The notes under the pieces are model-generated. The model worked only from the letters and a program-made list of their open reading frames with translations. It ran no database searches and had not been told where the DNA came from. A stretch of 17,279 nt of DNA. It comes from Candidatus Goldiibacteriota bacterium HGW-Goldbacteria-1 (lineage in GTDB: Bacteria; Oederibacteriota; PGYV01). The stretch covers positions 1 to 17,279 of the forward strand of contig PGYV01000010.1 in assembly GCA_002839855.1 (NCBI GenBank). The letters are read 5' to 3'. The stretch's first letter is position 1. Every line of letters starts with the position of its first letter. This document shows, piece by piece, positions 1 through 7,075 of the stretch. The position numbers and the translations under genes are program-made.

Positions 1-396
1 CTGTTACCGTCGTAGTTACCGTCTGTGTTACGGTCTGCGTATTTGTCTGTGTAACTGTCGGCGATGTTGTATTGGATATCGTCGGGGTCACTGTCTGTGT
101 AGTGGTCTGAGTAACCGTCTGCGTCTGTGTCTGTGTTACAGTTTGCGATACGGTATTCGTTATAGACGCCGTCACCGTTGTGGTTACCGTCCGCGTAACT
201 GTCTCTGTGTTTGTCTGCGTAACTGTCGGCGAAGTTGTATTGGAAACCGTAAGCGTCACTGTCCGTGTCGCAGTCTGCGTCACCGTCTGAGTCTGTGTCT
301 GCGTGACTGTCTGCGACACAGTATTTGTAATAGAAGCCGTTACTGTAGTTGTAGCAGTCCTTGTATTTGTCTGCGTATTAGTCCTTGTCACAGTCG
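1..396 (-). repeat. 168-bp in-frame tandem repeat (56-residue Thr-rich unit)
   Basis: The motif GCGA(T/A)GTTGTATTGGA (plus strand) occurs at 61 and 229, and a related GCGATGTGGAATTTG at 397, exactly 168 bp apart. The unit encodes 56 residues beginning SPTVT and including TASITNTVSQ. Two full copies (61-228 and 229-396) and part of a third (1-60) are in the window, and the array may continue past the left edge. Copies differ at many bases while the amino-acid pattern is kept, so this is an old duplication rather than a fresh slippage product. Confidence 0.85.
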
Positions 397-1378
397 GCGA
401 TGTGGAATTTGTAACCGTTTGAGTAACCGTCTGTGTTCTGGATTCAGTAACCGTCTGCGTTACCGTCTGCGAAACAGTCCTGGATACAGTCGGTGTTACA
501 GTCGGGGTAACGCTTGGCGTACGGGTCAAAGTAATAGTCGGCGTTGCGGTAAGTGTAAAAGTAGGCGTATTTGTAGGCGTTATAGTTGTCGTGGTAGTGC
601 CGGAAACAGTTGCAGTTGCAGTATCAACAATAGTCGTGGTGGTAGATGGCGTCACCGTCCGGGTTACCGATGGCGTTCTGGTTTCCGTAGCTGTTCTTGT
701 AATTGTCCGCGTTGCAGAAGGTGTCCTTGTTTCAGTTACCGTTCTTGTTACTGTCCTGGTAACTGTTTCCGTTACCGTTTGCGAAATAGTCCTTGTAAAC
801 GTCGGCGAGCTTGTAGGAGTTGATGTAGGCGTAGCCGTTAAAGTAATAGTTACAGTTATTGTCGGCGTCCAGATTATAAACGCCACAGAGTTTGAATCTT
901 CATGATTTGAACGCGCAATATTGTGAATACCGGTAGGCGTAATAGACGGCGTGGGAGAAATAGTATTTGTCATCGTCGCCGTAGGAGTAAATGTCCTTGT
1001 AATTGAAGGCGTGCGCGTCAGCGTATAAGTCATTGTAATTGTACGCGTAACCGTCTGCGTTGCCGTATGCGTCCACGCCGGAGTGAATATTTCAACAATT
1101 ACAAAGTTTGAATAATTATAATCATTCTGCGCGATATTCACAGAAAACATCAGCGGTGTTATCGTAGGCGAAAGGTAAGGTGTCCTTGTAGCAGTTATGC
1201 TGGGCGTTGCCGTGGGTGAACTTGTCCTTGTTATGGTTGCAGTGATTGTCCTTGTAGTTGTTCTTGTAACAGTTAACGTAGGCGAAAACACCGGAGAAAT
1301 TGTAGAAGTAACAGTAATGCTGGGCGTCGGCGTGATAGTGGATGTCAGTGTATTTGTGGGTGTAATGGTAGGCGTTCC
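1..1378 (-). repeat. Thr-X-Thr low-complexity linker of the giant secreted protein
   Basis: On the minus strand nearly every second codon is Thr (ACN), with Gln, Val, Arg, Pro, Asn or Ser between. The stretch covers residues about 502-960. It is interrupted by two short non-Thr islands at about 1078-1152 and 866-934. Such linkers are expected to be extended and possibly O-glycosylated; that is inference. The same base pattern creates long but spurious open frames on the plus strand. Confidence 0.85.
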
Positions 1379-2881
1379 AAAAGGATTACATACAAAATTG
1401 TAATCATCATAAGTTGTGGTATATGAACTTGTGTAAGCCCCCGATGTATCAAGCCCCACATACATATCCGAATCAAAACTGGCAGTTTGTGTCAAGCCCT
1501 GCTGCGTCCATGTAACATTGTCAGTGGAATAATATCCCCCGATACTGTCTCCCATCTTAACAAGTTTGAAATATTTAGAGGAAAAACTTGCGGCAGAAGT
1601 TCCCGTTCCGGAAGAACTGCCCCCGTCCGTTGTCCTGTATTTAAAATAAGCCGGCCGGTCATAATAAAGCCCGCCCATAAAATACATCTCCGAACCTGCA
1701 GTCAGCGAATCTCTTACCACCACGCCGCCGCCGGCAGGGTTCCCGCCGCTGATACCTGTTATTCTGACAGTCATTATAAAATCAGATGCGCTTGCAATTT
1801 TCTGGTAGATAAATCTGACATTGTCGCTTGTTCCCGTGGCAAGCATATCGCTTGCAGTCTGAACACTTACCTGTAAAGCGGATGAAGTTTCATTCTGCGA
1901 CGAACTTGATACAGTCCCTAAAGTAGTCGCCGTCCAAACCGATGTATTAAAACTATTATCATTAAAATCATCCGACGTGGCGCATGTATTCAAACTTTCT
2001 GTAGGAGTAGAAGTAGAAGTATACGTGTATGTTGGAGTATACGTATAAGTGTTTGTATTTGAAGCAGTATACGTGTGAGTAAAAGTATTTGTGACTGTAT
2101 GTGTAAAAGTATTCGTAGGAACAAGTGTGTTTGTGTAGGTATTTGACGGGGTATAAGTATTTGTAAATGTATGCGTGGATGTATAAGTATGGGTCTGTGA
2201 CGGCGTGTAAGTGTGCGTTTGTGTCGGCGTGTGCGTGTTAGTATTAGCCGATCCGCAGCCAGTGCTCAAGGTGCAAGGATCCTGCCCCGAATTTGTATCC
2301 TGTGTTGTCGAATTTGTATACTCACAGGCAAGAACCCCGCCTTCATAAATTGCAGCATATTTTATATTCGCATAGCTTCCGCCAATATCATCCTGATCAA
2401 TATATGAATTACAACTTATATTGGCCCAGTCAGTACGCCTAAGCGATCCCGCAAAAGTTACGTTAGCACCGGAAATAAGAGTATAACTGCTCAAAGAAAT
2501 TGTGACAACACGGTTTGCTACTTTTGATGCTGATTCCTGGCAGGCAGTCATACTGCTGCTGGCTAGACCTGAAACATAGGTCCCCCAATTGGAAATATCC
2601 TGCGTATATACAAAATCCGCCGAAGAGTCAAACCAAAGTTTAATAGTTATTGTATTAAGATTAACCGATGTAGAATCATTATTTGTTATCCTAAACCCTA
2701 TTGGCAATTGATTTTGAGGACACGAATAACCCCACGGATCATAAACTTCTAAATTAATTTTTGTCGCATAAGATAAATTCACCAAAGACATAACAAACAT
2801 AATAGTTACGAAAAATATTTTAGTCGTAATATTTAAAACCCTGCCCTTGGACAGACCAAGAGCGTTGGTGGTGCTTGCCAT
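1..2881 (-). CDS. Giant secreted modular protein with CBM3-like and lectin-like domains and Thr-rich linkers (3' end off the window)
   Basis: The frame is open from the start codon to base 1 with no stop, so the C-terminus is missing and at least 960 residues are present. Residues 1-39 look like a signal peptide with a long n-region, a hydrophobic core (about 22-36) and a likely cut after SYA. Residues 40-190 resemble a CBM3-type beta-sandwich (motifs IGFRITNN, TIKLWF, LRRTDWANIS). Residues 212-296 are a first Thr-X-Thr linker. Residues 300-498 resemble a concanavalin-type jelly-roll (DUF1349-like; motifs VVVRDSL, YFKYRTTDGG, YYSTDNVTW). From 502 to the edge is a second Thr-rich linker with a 56-residue tandem repeat and two short non-Thr islands. 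I chose the ATG at 2881 because AAGGAG lies 5 nt upstream; an in-frame ATG at 2902 (GGAG, 6 nt) is possible. It follows the 520-residue gene closely, probably in one operon. Function is inferred: surface or carbohydrate binding; no catalytic domain seen. Confidence 0.85.
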   Translation of the reverse strand, partial: MASTTNALGLSKGRVLNITTKIFFVTIMFVMSLVNLSYATKINLEVYDPWGYSCPQNQLPIGFRITNNDSTSVNLNTITIKLWFDSSADFVYTQDISNWGTYVSGLASSSMTACQESASKVANRVVTISLSSYTLISGANVTFAGSLRRTDWANISCNSYIDQDDIGGSYANIKYAAIYEGGVLACEYTNSTTQDTNSGQDPCTLSTGCGSANTNTHTPTQTHTYTPSQTHTYTSTHTFTNTYTPSNTYTNTLVPTNTFTHTVTNTFTHTYTASNTNTYTYTPTYTYTSTSTPTESLNTCATSDDFNDNSFNTSVWTATTLGTVSSSSQNETSSALQVSVQTASDMLATGTSDNVRFIYQKIASASDFIMTVRITGISGGNPAGGGVVVRDSLTAGSEMYFMGGLYYDRPAYFKYRTTDGGSSSGTGTSAASFSSKYFKLVKMGDSIGGYYSTDNVTWTQQGLTQTASFDSDMYVGLDTSGAYTSSYTTTYDDYNFVCNPFGTPTITPTNTLTSTITPTPSITVTSTISPVFSPTLTVTRTTTRTITATITRTSSPTATPSITATRTPYLSPTITPLMFSVNIAQNDYNYSNFVIVEIFTPAWTHTATQTVTRTITMTYTLTRTPSITRTFTPTATMTNTISPTPSITPTGIHNIARSNHEDSNSVAFIIWTPTITVTITLTATPTSTPTSSPTFTRTISQTVTETVTRTVTRTVTETRTPSATRTITRTATETRTPSVTRTVTPSTTTTIVDTATATVSGTTTTTITPTNTPTFTLTATPTITLTRTPSVTPTVTPTVSRTVSQTVTQTVTESRTQTVTQTVTNSTSPTVTRTNTQTNTRTATTTVTASITNTVSQTVTQTQTQTVTQTATRTVTLTVSNTTSPTVTQTNTETVTRTVTTTVTASITNTVSQTVTQTQTQTVTQTTTQTVTPTISNTTSPTVTQTNTQTVTQTVTTTVT

Positions 2882-2888
2882 CAACGCT
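2861..2888 (-). promoter_or_regulatory. Hairpin covering the start codon at 2881
   Basis: On the minus strand AGCGTTG and CAACGCT pair over 7 bp, then after one A/C mismatch TGG pairs with CCA around the 6-nt loop CAAGCA. The left arm begins inside the AAGGAG ribosome-binding sequence and contains the ATG at 2881. A second small hairpin, CTTGG-TCTGT-CCAAG, follows within about 20 nt. If formed in the mRNA it would hide the downstream start and favour or couple to initiation at 2902. The pairing is seen directly; the regulatory role is inferred. Confidence 0.45.
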
Positions 2889-2892
2889 CCTT
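2887..2892 (-). promoter_or_regulatory. Ribosome binding site AAGGAG for the start at 2881
   Basis: A perfect AAGGAG lies 5 nt upstream of the ATG at 2881, inside the codons that would be translated from the alternative ATG at 2902. It is the stronger of the two candidate sites and decides the start given here. Confidence 0.6.
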
Positions 2893-2924
2893 TTTTATCC
2901 ATCGCAGGCTCCGTTTATCCGGTT

Positions 2925-4487
2925 TTAATAATTTCTAACAAAATCAGAATTTAAAACCGCCGTTGAATACGGCAGATATTTATTAACACCTGATGCAAAA
3001 AATTCTTTCTCAATTTCAAAGTAAGGCAGCCTTGCAACCGTGACCCAGAAACACACCTGGCCTGTCGCCCCGTTTGCAAGATTATTTATAGGCCACCACA
3101 CAACCGTGATGTCGCCGTAATAGTTTACAGAACATCCATCGCATCCCTGAAGCGTCATAATAGCCGGAACTGTATCCCAGATATTAAACGTCCTTGCCGC
3201 ACCGGAATAATTTGAAAAATCTATGCAGTACGTTATTGTATCGCCTATTGTCGCATCCATGGGATTGGCGGTTTTTACCATTTCAATCCTTGTGCACGGA
3301 TTAATATCGCACGGCTGTTCACCGGACAGCGAATCAACAGTTGAAGGCGAAGTATATTCACAAAGGTGCACATCGCTTGCTTCATCCGCAGGCGCGCTTT
3401 CATTGTAAAAAAGAGTCAGATATTTATTTTCAGAATAACAGGTGCCGTCCATACCCCTTGAATAATCATCAGTCGGATCCGGCTGCGGAACAGACGAATG
3501 TACAAGCTGTTCATCCTGCGTCATATCAAAATATCCGCCGTTAGAAGGAATTACTTTATCAGTTGCCGTGTAATACATTCTGGCATACATATTTGCTATT
3601 CTTGTATAGGAACCCGTATCCGTGCAGTCACTGGAAGACGTATTTATAAATTCTGTCGTCATCTGTGAGTTTGTTCCGTCGTTTCCGCCGTCTGCCTGCT
3701 TAAAATTCCATTGAGCGTTATTGTAAGTCCACCCCGTGCTTTGCGTTGAATGATTCATGTAGTATCTTACCGACACACGCTTGCCTTTTATTGTTGATTC
3801 AGACCAGTTTGTTATTCTATAGCGGATATTTATCCTGTCACTGCTTGCAGAACCGCACGATGCTAAATTTAATTTATATGGTGTTGTGGCGCCGGAAACA
3901 GTAATACTTGCAGTCTCTGTATCATTAGGGCCCTGATTACTGCTGCAGCTGTAAGCAAGCGCGTCATTATCCCTTACCGCGACAAAAATAGTAAAAGCCC
4001 CCGCTTTTTCAGGCGGCACAGCCGTAATTACCGATACTGTCTGAAACGTTGATGTGCTGTTGCCTGTAATTCCGGTATCAGGCCCGTCACTTGCGTAACC
4101 AACGCCCGTTGCGGTTCTTGTAACTCCATTAACCCAAAATTCAACAGAAGTGGCTCCGGTTCTATTGTAAATCGCATCCCCGACAAGCCAGTCTTCTTCA
4201 CACCTTACCAATGTTCCGTTTTCAGAATATGCTATTGCAAACCTGGCAGTCTGGCTTGTTGTTGACCTCATCTGAAAAGTTACAGTTATCACGTCCCCGG
4301 GAGCTGCTGTCGCCGGGCTTACAGTTACGTTCTGAACCTCGGCCGCCGCAAACAAAGATGAATTTAAACTTATATTAAAAATAAATAATATTAATATATA
4401 TATTATATTATATATAAAACGGTTTGATTTTTGGACAGACCTGTCCTGTTGTGTGATAACATCATTGTTTTTGAGTGTTTTTCCCAT
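2925..4487 (-). CDS. Secreted protein with Ig-like, CBM3-like and DUF11-type domains
   Basis: 520 residues. A long polar n-region (1-22) precedes a hydrophobic segment (24-47, ending LFAAAE), read as a signal peptide or N-terminal anchor. Residues 50-197 are beta-rich with alternating Thr/Val and look Ig-like. Residues 203-362 resemble CBM3 (INIRYRITNWS, VSVRYYMN, ANMYARMYY). Residues 399-487 match the DUF11 / conserved-repeat pattern (ANPMDATIGDTITYCIDFSN, IWDTVP, NGATGQVCFWVTVARLP). That last part is clearly paralogous to the C-terminal domain of the 668-residue protein upstream. There is no Thr-rich linker and no recognised sorting signal. AGGAG lies 6 nt before the ATG. The gene has its own strong promoter about 165 bp upstream and is followed closely by the giant secreted gene. 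A cell-surface or matrix role is likely; the ligand is unknown. Confidence 0.85.
   Translation of the reverse strand: MGKTLKNNDVITQQDRSVQKSNRFIYNIIYILILFIFNISLNSSLFAAAEVQNVTVSPATAAPGDVITVTFQMRSTTSQTARFAIAYSENGTLVRCEEDWLVGDAIYNRTGATSVEFWVNGVTRTATGVGYASDGPDTGITGNSTSTFQTVSVITAVPPEKAGAFTIFVAVRDNDALAYSCSSNQGPNDTETASITVSGATTPYKLNLASCGSASSDRINIRYRITNWSESTIKGKRVSVRYYMNHSTQSTGWTYNNAQWNFKQADGGNDGTNSQMTTEFINTSSSDCTDTGSYTRIANMYARMYYTATDKVIPSNGGYFDMTQDEQLVHSSVPQPDPTDDYSRGMDGTCYSENKYLTLFYNESAPADEASDVHLCEYTSPSTVDSLSGEQPCDINPCTRIEMVKTANPMDATIGDTITYCIDFSNYSGAARTFNIWDTVPAIMTLQGCDGCSVNYYGDITVVWWPINNLANGATGQVCFWVTVARLPYFEIEKEFFASGVNKYLPYSTAVLNSDFVRNY
4371..4420. other. Extreme A/T tract within the signal-peptide codons
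   Basis: About 50 bases are almost only A and T (alternating TATAT runs), coding the Ile/Leu/Asn/Tyr-rich hydrophobic segment of the 520-residue protein. The composition differs sharply from the rest of the gene. It is explained by the codon needs of a hydrophobic helix in an AT-leaning genome, although a DNA-bending or silencing-protein site is possible. Confidence 0.4.
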
Positions 4488-4657
4488 AAATAACTCCTAA
4501 AATGTCAGATTTTAAAATTCTACCTAAAAATCTACATTTTTTTGATACTATAAAAAACCCTTGCATATTCTATTTCCCTTTTGTTTGTCGACGTATTCAA
4601 AAAGGAAAGTTGATTTCTAACCGCCCTTAATTTAATACTGCTTTACTTTTCAATCAA

Positions 4658-4686
4658 ATTTTACAGCATAACAGTTATTTTGTCAA
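4658..4686 (-). promoter_or_regulatory. Sigma70-type promoter of the 520-residue secreted protein gene
   Basis: TTGACA (4686-4681), 17-bp spacer, TAAAAT (4663-4658) on the minus strand. The -35 is a consensus match and the -10 differs at one base. Transcription would begin near 4651, giving a 5' untranslated region of about 163 nt, AT-rich, in which I recognise no known riboswitch. The spacer contains the inverted repeat ATAAC-T-GTTAT, a possible operator. Confidence 0.75.
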
Positions 4687-4753
4687 TTTATATTTATCTC
4701 TAATTTAATTTACACAAATGAACATATCAAAATTGCATAAAATCAATGAAATA

Positions 4754-4768
4754 AGGGTTTTTTACCCT
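4754..4768 (-). terminator. Weak hairpin overlapping the stop of the 668-residue gene
   Basis: AGGGT-AAAAA-ACCCT followed by TATTT on the minus strand. The 5-bp stem includes the TAA stop codon. Stem and U-tract are short, so termination would be partial at best; some read-through into the next secreted gene is possible. Confidence 0.3.
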
Positions 4769-6768
4769 CCGGGCGGACCTGCCCTTGAATTAATTAACCC
4801 CGAACCGCTTACAGCTGATTGAAGCCTTATAGGAACCGGTTTATCATAAAATATTTCACGTTTTTTACTCTCAAAGTAAGCGTATATATCATTATTTTCC
4901 CCATAAGTTATAACCGGGAATCTTGCCACCCTTACCAGAAAACATACAGACCCGGAAACGCCAACCTCTATCCCGTTAATTTCCCACTGCACAACAGTTG
5001 TCGGCAGCCCGTTTACTGTTGCCGGGTAAGTAGAACACACGCTCCCCTGACAGAATAAAAAATCCACTTCATAGGGTATGGTGTCCCAAATAACAAGGTC
5101 TGTCACCACAGCCCCCACATTGGTAAATGTTATGCAGTATTGCAGCGTGTCTCCTATAAGCGCTTCTGTCTGGCTTACAGACTTGTGCAAAGATACCCTG
5201 TCATACGGCGTGTGCGTGGCGGTTGCAGTATCTGTCGCCGTAAACGTTTCAGTACTTGTCGCGGTATGCGTCGCGGTATCTGTAGCAGTGTGCGTATTGG
5301 TAAAAGTATATGTACTGGTATGCGTTGCGGTCGCGGTATGAGTATTAGTAAACGTCCTTGTATTTGTAAAAGTATGCGTAAATGTATTAGTCCTTGTAAA
5401 TGTATGAGTATTAGTATGGGTATTGGAAGGCGTGTCCGTGGGGCCGCCGGGTGTATATGTATTGCTTGCGGTGAATGTATTTGTAGGGGTGAAAGTTGCC
5501 GTATTTGTTGGTGTATATGTCATTGAATTGGTAAAGGTGGGTGTTATGGTCCTTGTAAAAGTGTTTGTCGCGGTAAAAGAATTTGTGTGCGTCAGGGTAA
5601 AGGTCGGCGTGTATACATTTGTTCTTGTATGTGTCAGCGTAAAAGTATTTGTAAATGTCCGCGTGTATGTATGCGTGAATGTGTTTGTCCTTGTAAAAGT
5701 TGCAGACGGCGTGTTTGTGGGTATGCATTCCATCTGAACGGTAACAGTATTTGACCTTGCCCAATCAACAGGAGAAGGCCATTTTACACCCGCCACATTA
5801 TCCCTGTAATCACAGGATTCCTGCGACCTGTCAAAATAATAATCCTTAACCACCGCGGTTATAGTAACGCAGGTCTGCCCCGGAAAACCTCTTAACCAGC
5901 GGATTGAAAAAGAACTGCCGTCCCCTGTAAAACAAGGGCTTCCGTCACCATAAGCATCACAGCCGCCGCCATATGGCCCTGCAAAACCAAAACCCGGGTC
6001 AAAATCATCATAAACCTCTACTGTGCTTGTTGTGTAGTTTCCCGAATTACAGATTTCAAGAGTATACGAAACATCATTTGTTGTAATTCCACTTGTAGGG
6101 GTTACAGACTTGGCTATCGTAAAGGATGCCGGTGGTAAAGTAGGAATCGGCGTCATTATGAATTCCTGCCGCATGTATAGATGCTTGCAGTCATCCGTTT
6201 CAGCTCCGCTGTTTGCGTCGTATGACAAAGGCTGAAGCCGCTGCCCGGTGCACGGGTCATATATAATTTTTCCGTATATGGTTCCTGTTACCACTTCAGG
6301 ATTTTGCCATGGAGCCACACCCGCATCCTGATACTCCCTTGCCCACCAGGTATTTCCCAACGAGTCATATGCAGGTTCCTGTGTACAATCCTCAATAAAG
6401 TTAAGCCTCATCTGCGAAGCGCCGGTGGCATCGCTGTTTATACAGCTGTGAGTGCCATCCGAACATGTAGCTTCAATTGACCAGCTGCCCCATACTTCGC
6501 AGCACCTTAAATTCTTAACTTTTATGGCTACAATATTCTGCGTTTCATCAAGTATATCAGGATTAAAAGTGACGCATTTGGGCTGAACCCCGGTTTCATC
6601 CCAGTTTACATAAGTAAAAGCGTCAATGTATTGCCCGTTTATCCACACATCGGCTATGTCATCAACAGCAACGCACAAAGTCGCGGCAGTGGGATTACAC
6701 GCCGCGCTAACAGAAAAAGCAAATAAAAGAGATATGGATGCTGTAAGAAAAAACCTTTTAATATTCAT
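4762..6768 (-). CDS. Secreted Thr-rich-linker protein with two DUF11-type domains
   Basis: 668 residues. Residues 1-22 are a classic signal peptide (MNIKRFF, hydrophobic core, cut after VSA). Residues 23-100 resemble a galactose-binding-type sandwich of the sort with an exposed NG loop (VDDIADVWINGQYI) and contain several Cys. Residues 215-347 form a first DUF11-like domain (IAKSVTPTSGITTNDVSYTL). Residues 351-522 are a Thr-X-Thr linker. Residues 527-618 form a second DUF11 domain (SVSQTEALIGDTLQYCITF, WDTIP, GSVCFLVRVARFP), close to the C-terminal domain of the 520-residue protein. The tail ends AGPPGG with no LPXTG or PEP-CTERM signal. AGGAG lies 4 nt before the ATG. It has its own promoter at 6814-6842. 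Extracellular, probably surface-attached; no enzyme motif seen. The many Cys residues suggest disulfides formed outside the cytoplasm. Confidence 0.88.
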   Translation of the reverse strand: MNIKRFFLTASISLLFAFSVSAACNPTAATLCVAVDDIADVWINGQYIDAFTYVNWDETGVQPKCVTFNPDILDETQNIVAIKVKNLRCCEVWGSWSIEATCSDGTHSCINSDATGASQMRLNFIEDCTQEPAYDSLGNTWWAREYQDAGVAPWQNPEVVTGTIYGKIIYDPCTGQRLQPLSYDANSGAETDDCKHLYMRQEFIMTPIPTLPPASFTIAKSVTPTSGITTNDVSYTLEICNSGNYTTSTVEVYDDFDPGFGFAGPYGGGCDAYGDGSPCFTGDGSSFSIRWLRGFPGQTCVTITAVVKDYYFDRSQESCDYRDNVAGVKWPSPVDWARSNTVTVQMECIPTNTPSATFTRTNTFTHTYTRTFTNTFTLTHTRTNVYTPTFTLTHTNSFTATNTFTRTITPTFTNSMTYTPTNTATFTPTNTFTASNTYTPGGPTDTPSNTHTNTHTFTRTNTFTHTFTNTRTFTNTHTATATHTSTYTFTNTHTATDTATHTATSTETFTATDTATATHTPYDRVSLHKSVSQTEALIGDTLQYCITFTNVGAVVTDLVIWDTIPYEVDFLFCQGSVCSTYPATVNGLPTTVVQWEINGIEVGVSGSVCFLVRVARFPVITYGENNDIYAYFESKKREIFYDKPVPIRLQSAVSGSGLINSRAGPPGG
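5203..5718 (-). repeat. Thr-X-Thr linker of the 668-residue protein
   Basis: Residues 351-522 are built from TNTFT, THTFT, TPTNT and TATHT-like dipeptide units. The interposed residues are Asn, Phe, His, Ala and Pro here, whereas the giant protein uses Gln, Val and Arg in its second linker. One short break (GGPTD, residues 441-445) splits the linker. The plus-strand frames across it are mirror artefacts. Confidence 0.85.
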
Positions 6769-6813
6769 AGGTCTCCTATAAAAACATCAGCAAATACTTG
6801 CCGCCCTGTATAT

Positions 6814-6842
6814 ATTTTACAGTTATGTTAGTTTTTTGTCAA
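6814..6842 (-). promoter_or_regulatory. Sigma70-type promoter of the 668-residue secreted protein gene
   Basis: TTGACA (6842-6837), 17-bp spacer, TAAAAT (6819-6814). The boxes and spacer length are identical to those of the promoter at 4658-4686, and both spacers contain ATAACTG. The leader to the ATG at 6768 would be about 40 nt. The identical architecture suggests the two secreted genes are expressed together. Confidence 0.75.
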
Positions 6843-6903
6843 CTTATTATAGTTCTGCAATAAAAACGATTACATAATTTAAAATACAGAATCATCAATA
6901 TGT

Positions 6904-6918
6904 TTTGACGCGGTCAAA
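6904..6918. promoter_or_regulatory. Perfect inverted repeat TTTGAC-GCG-GTCAAA (possible operator)
   Basis: Six paired bases on each side of a 3-nt centre, about 60 bp upstream of the -35 box at 6837-6842. There is no T-run on either side as a terminator would need. A dimeric regulator site is plausible but the regulator is unknown. Confidence 0.35.
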
Positions 6919-7075
6919 TAATAAAAAGATGGCACTCCCATTTATTTAAATCCGTCAATAGCCCCCCGGAAAATAAACAGAAAGAAAAAACAACTCTTCA
7001 CATCAGCATTTCAGGCAATAATCTGATTACGCTTTACCGCGAAAACATAAAAAACATTTCCGCCGGTACGCTAAA

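Larger units (their letters stand above)
6769..7075. other. Intergenic region with promoter and a perfect inverted repeat
   Basis: This 307-bp gap separates the AAA-like gene from the secreted-protein genes. It holds the promoter at 6814-6842 and the inverted repeat at 6904-6918. No reading frame with a ribosome-binding site and no convincing rho-independent terminator was found between 6920 and 7075. Confidence 0.5.

Noticed and set aside
1-480. CRISPR-like array at the left edge
   Set aside because: The 168-bp units are contiguous, in frame and diverged, with no short identical repeats separated by unique spacers and no cas gene.
143-1403. Long plus-strand open frames opposite the giant secreted gene
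   Set aside because: They are mirror frames of the Thr-X-Thr codons (low-complexity Val/Arg/Cys-rich products) with no ribosome-binding sites; the minus-strand frame holds recognisable domains and a signal peptide.
4488-4650. Riboswitch in the 163-nt leader of the 520-residue gene
   Set aside because: It is AT-rich with no recognisable conserved core such as the c-di-GMP classes, and no strong nested stems were found by eye.
5078-5764. Val-rich and Arg/Cys-rich plus-strand frames and a His/Tyr/Lys-rich minus-strand frame across the second linker
   Set aside because: Same repeat artefact; they lie inside the well-supported 668-residue gene.
7021-7075. Terminator after the AAA-like gene, suggested by CGTACCGGCGG ... 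CGCGGT
   Set aside because: The arms pair only over about 4 bp before mismatches, and no T-run follows the right arm.
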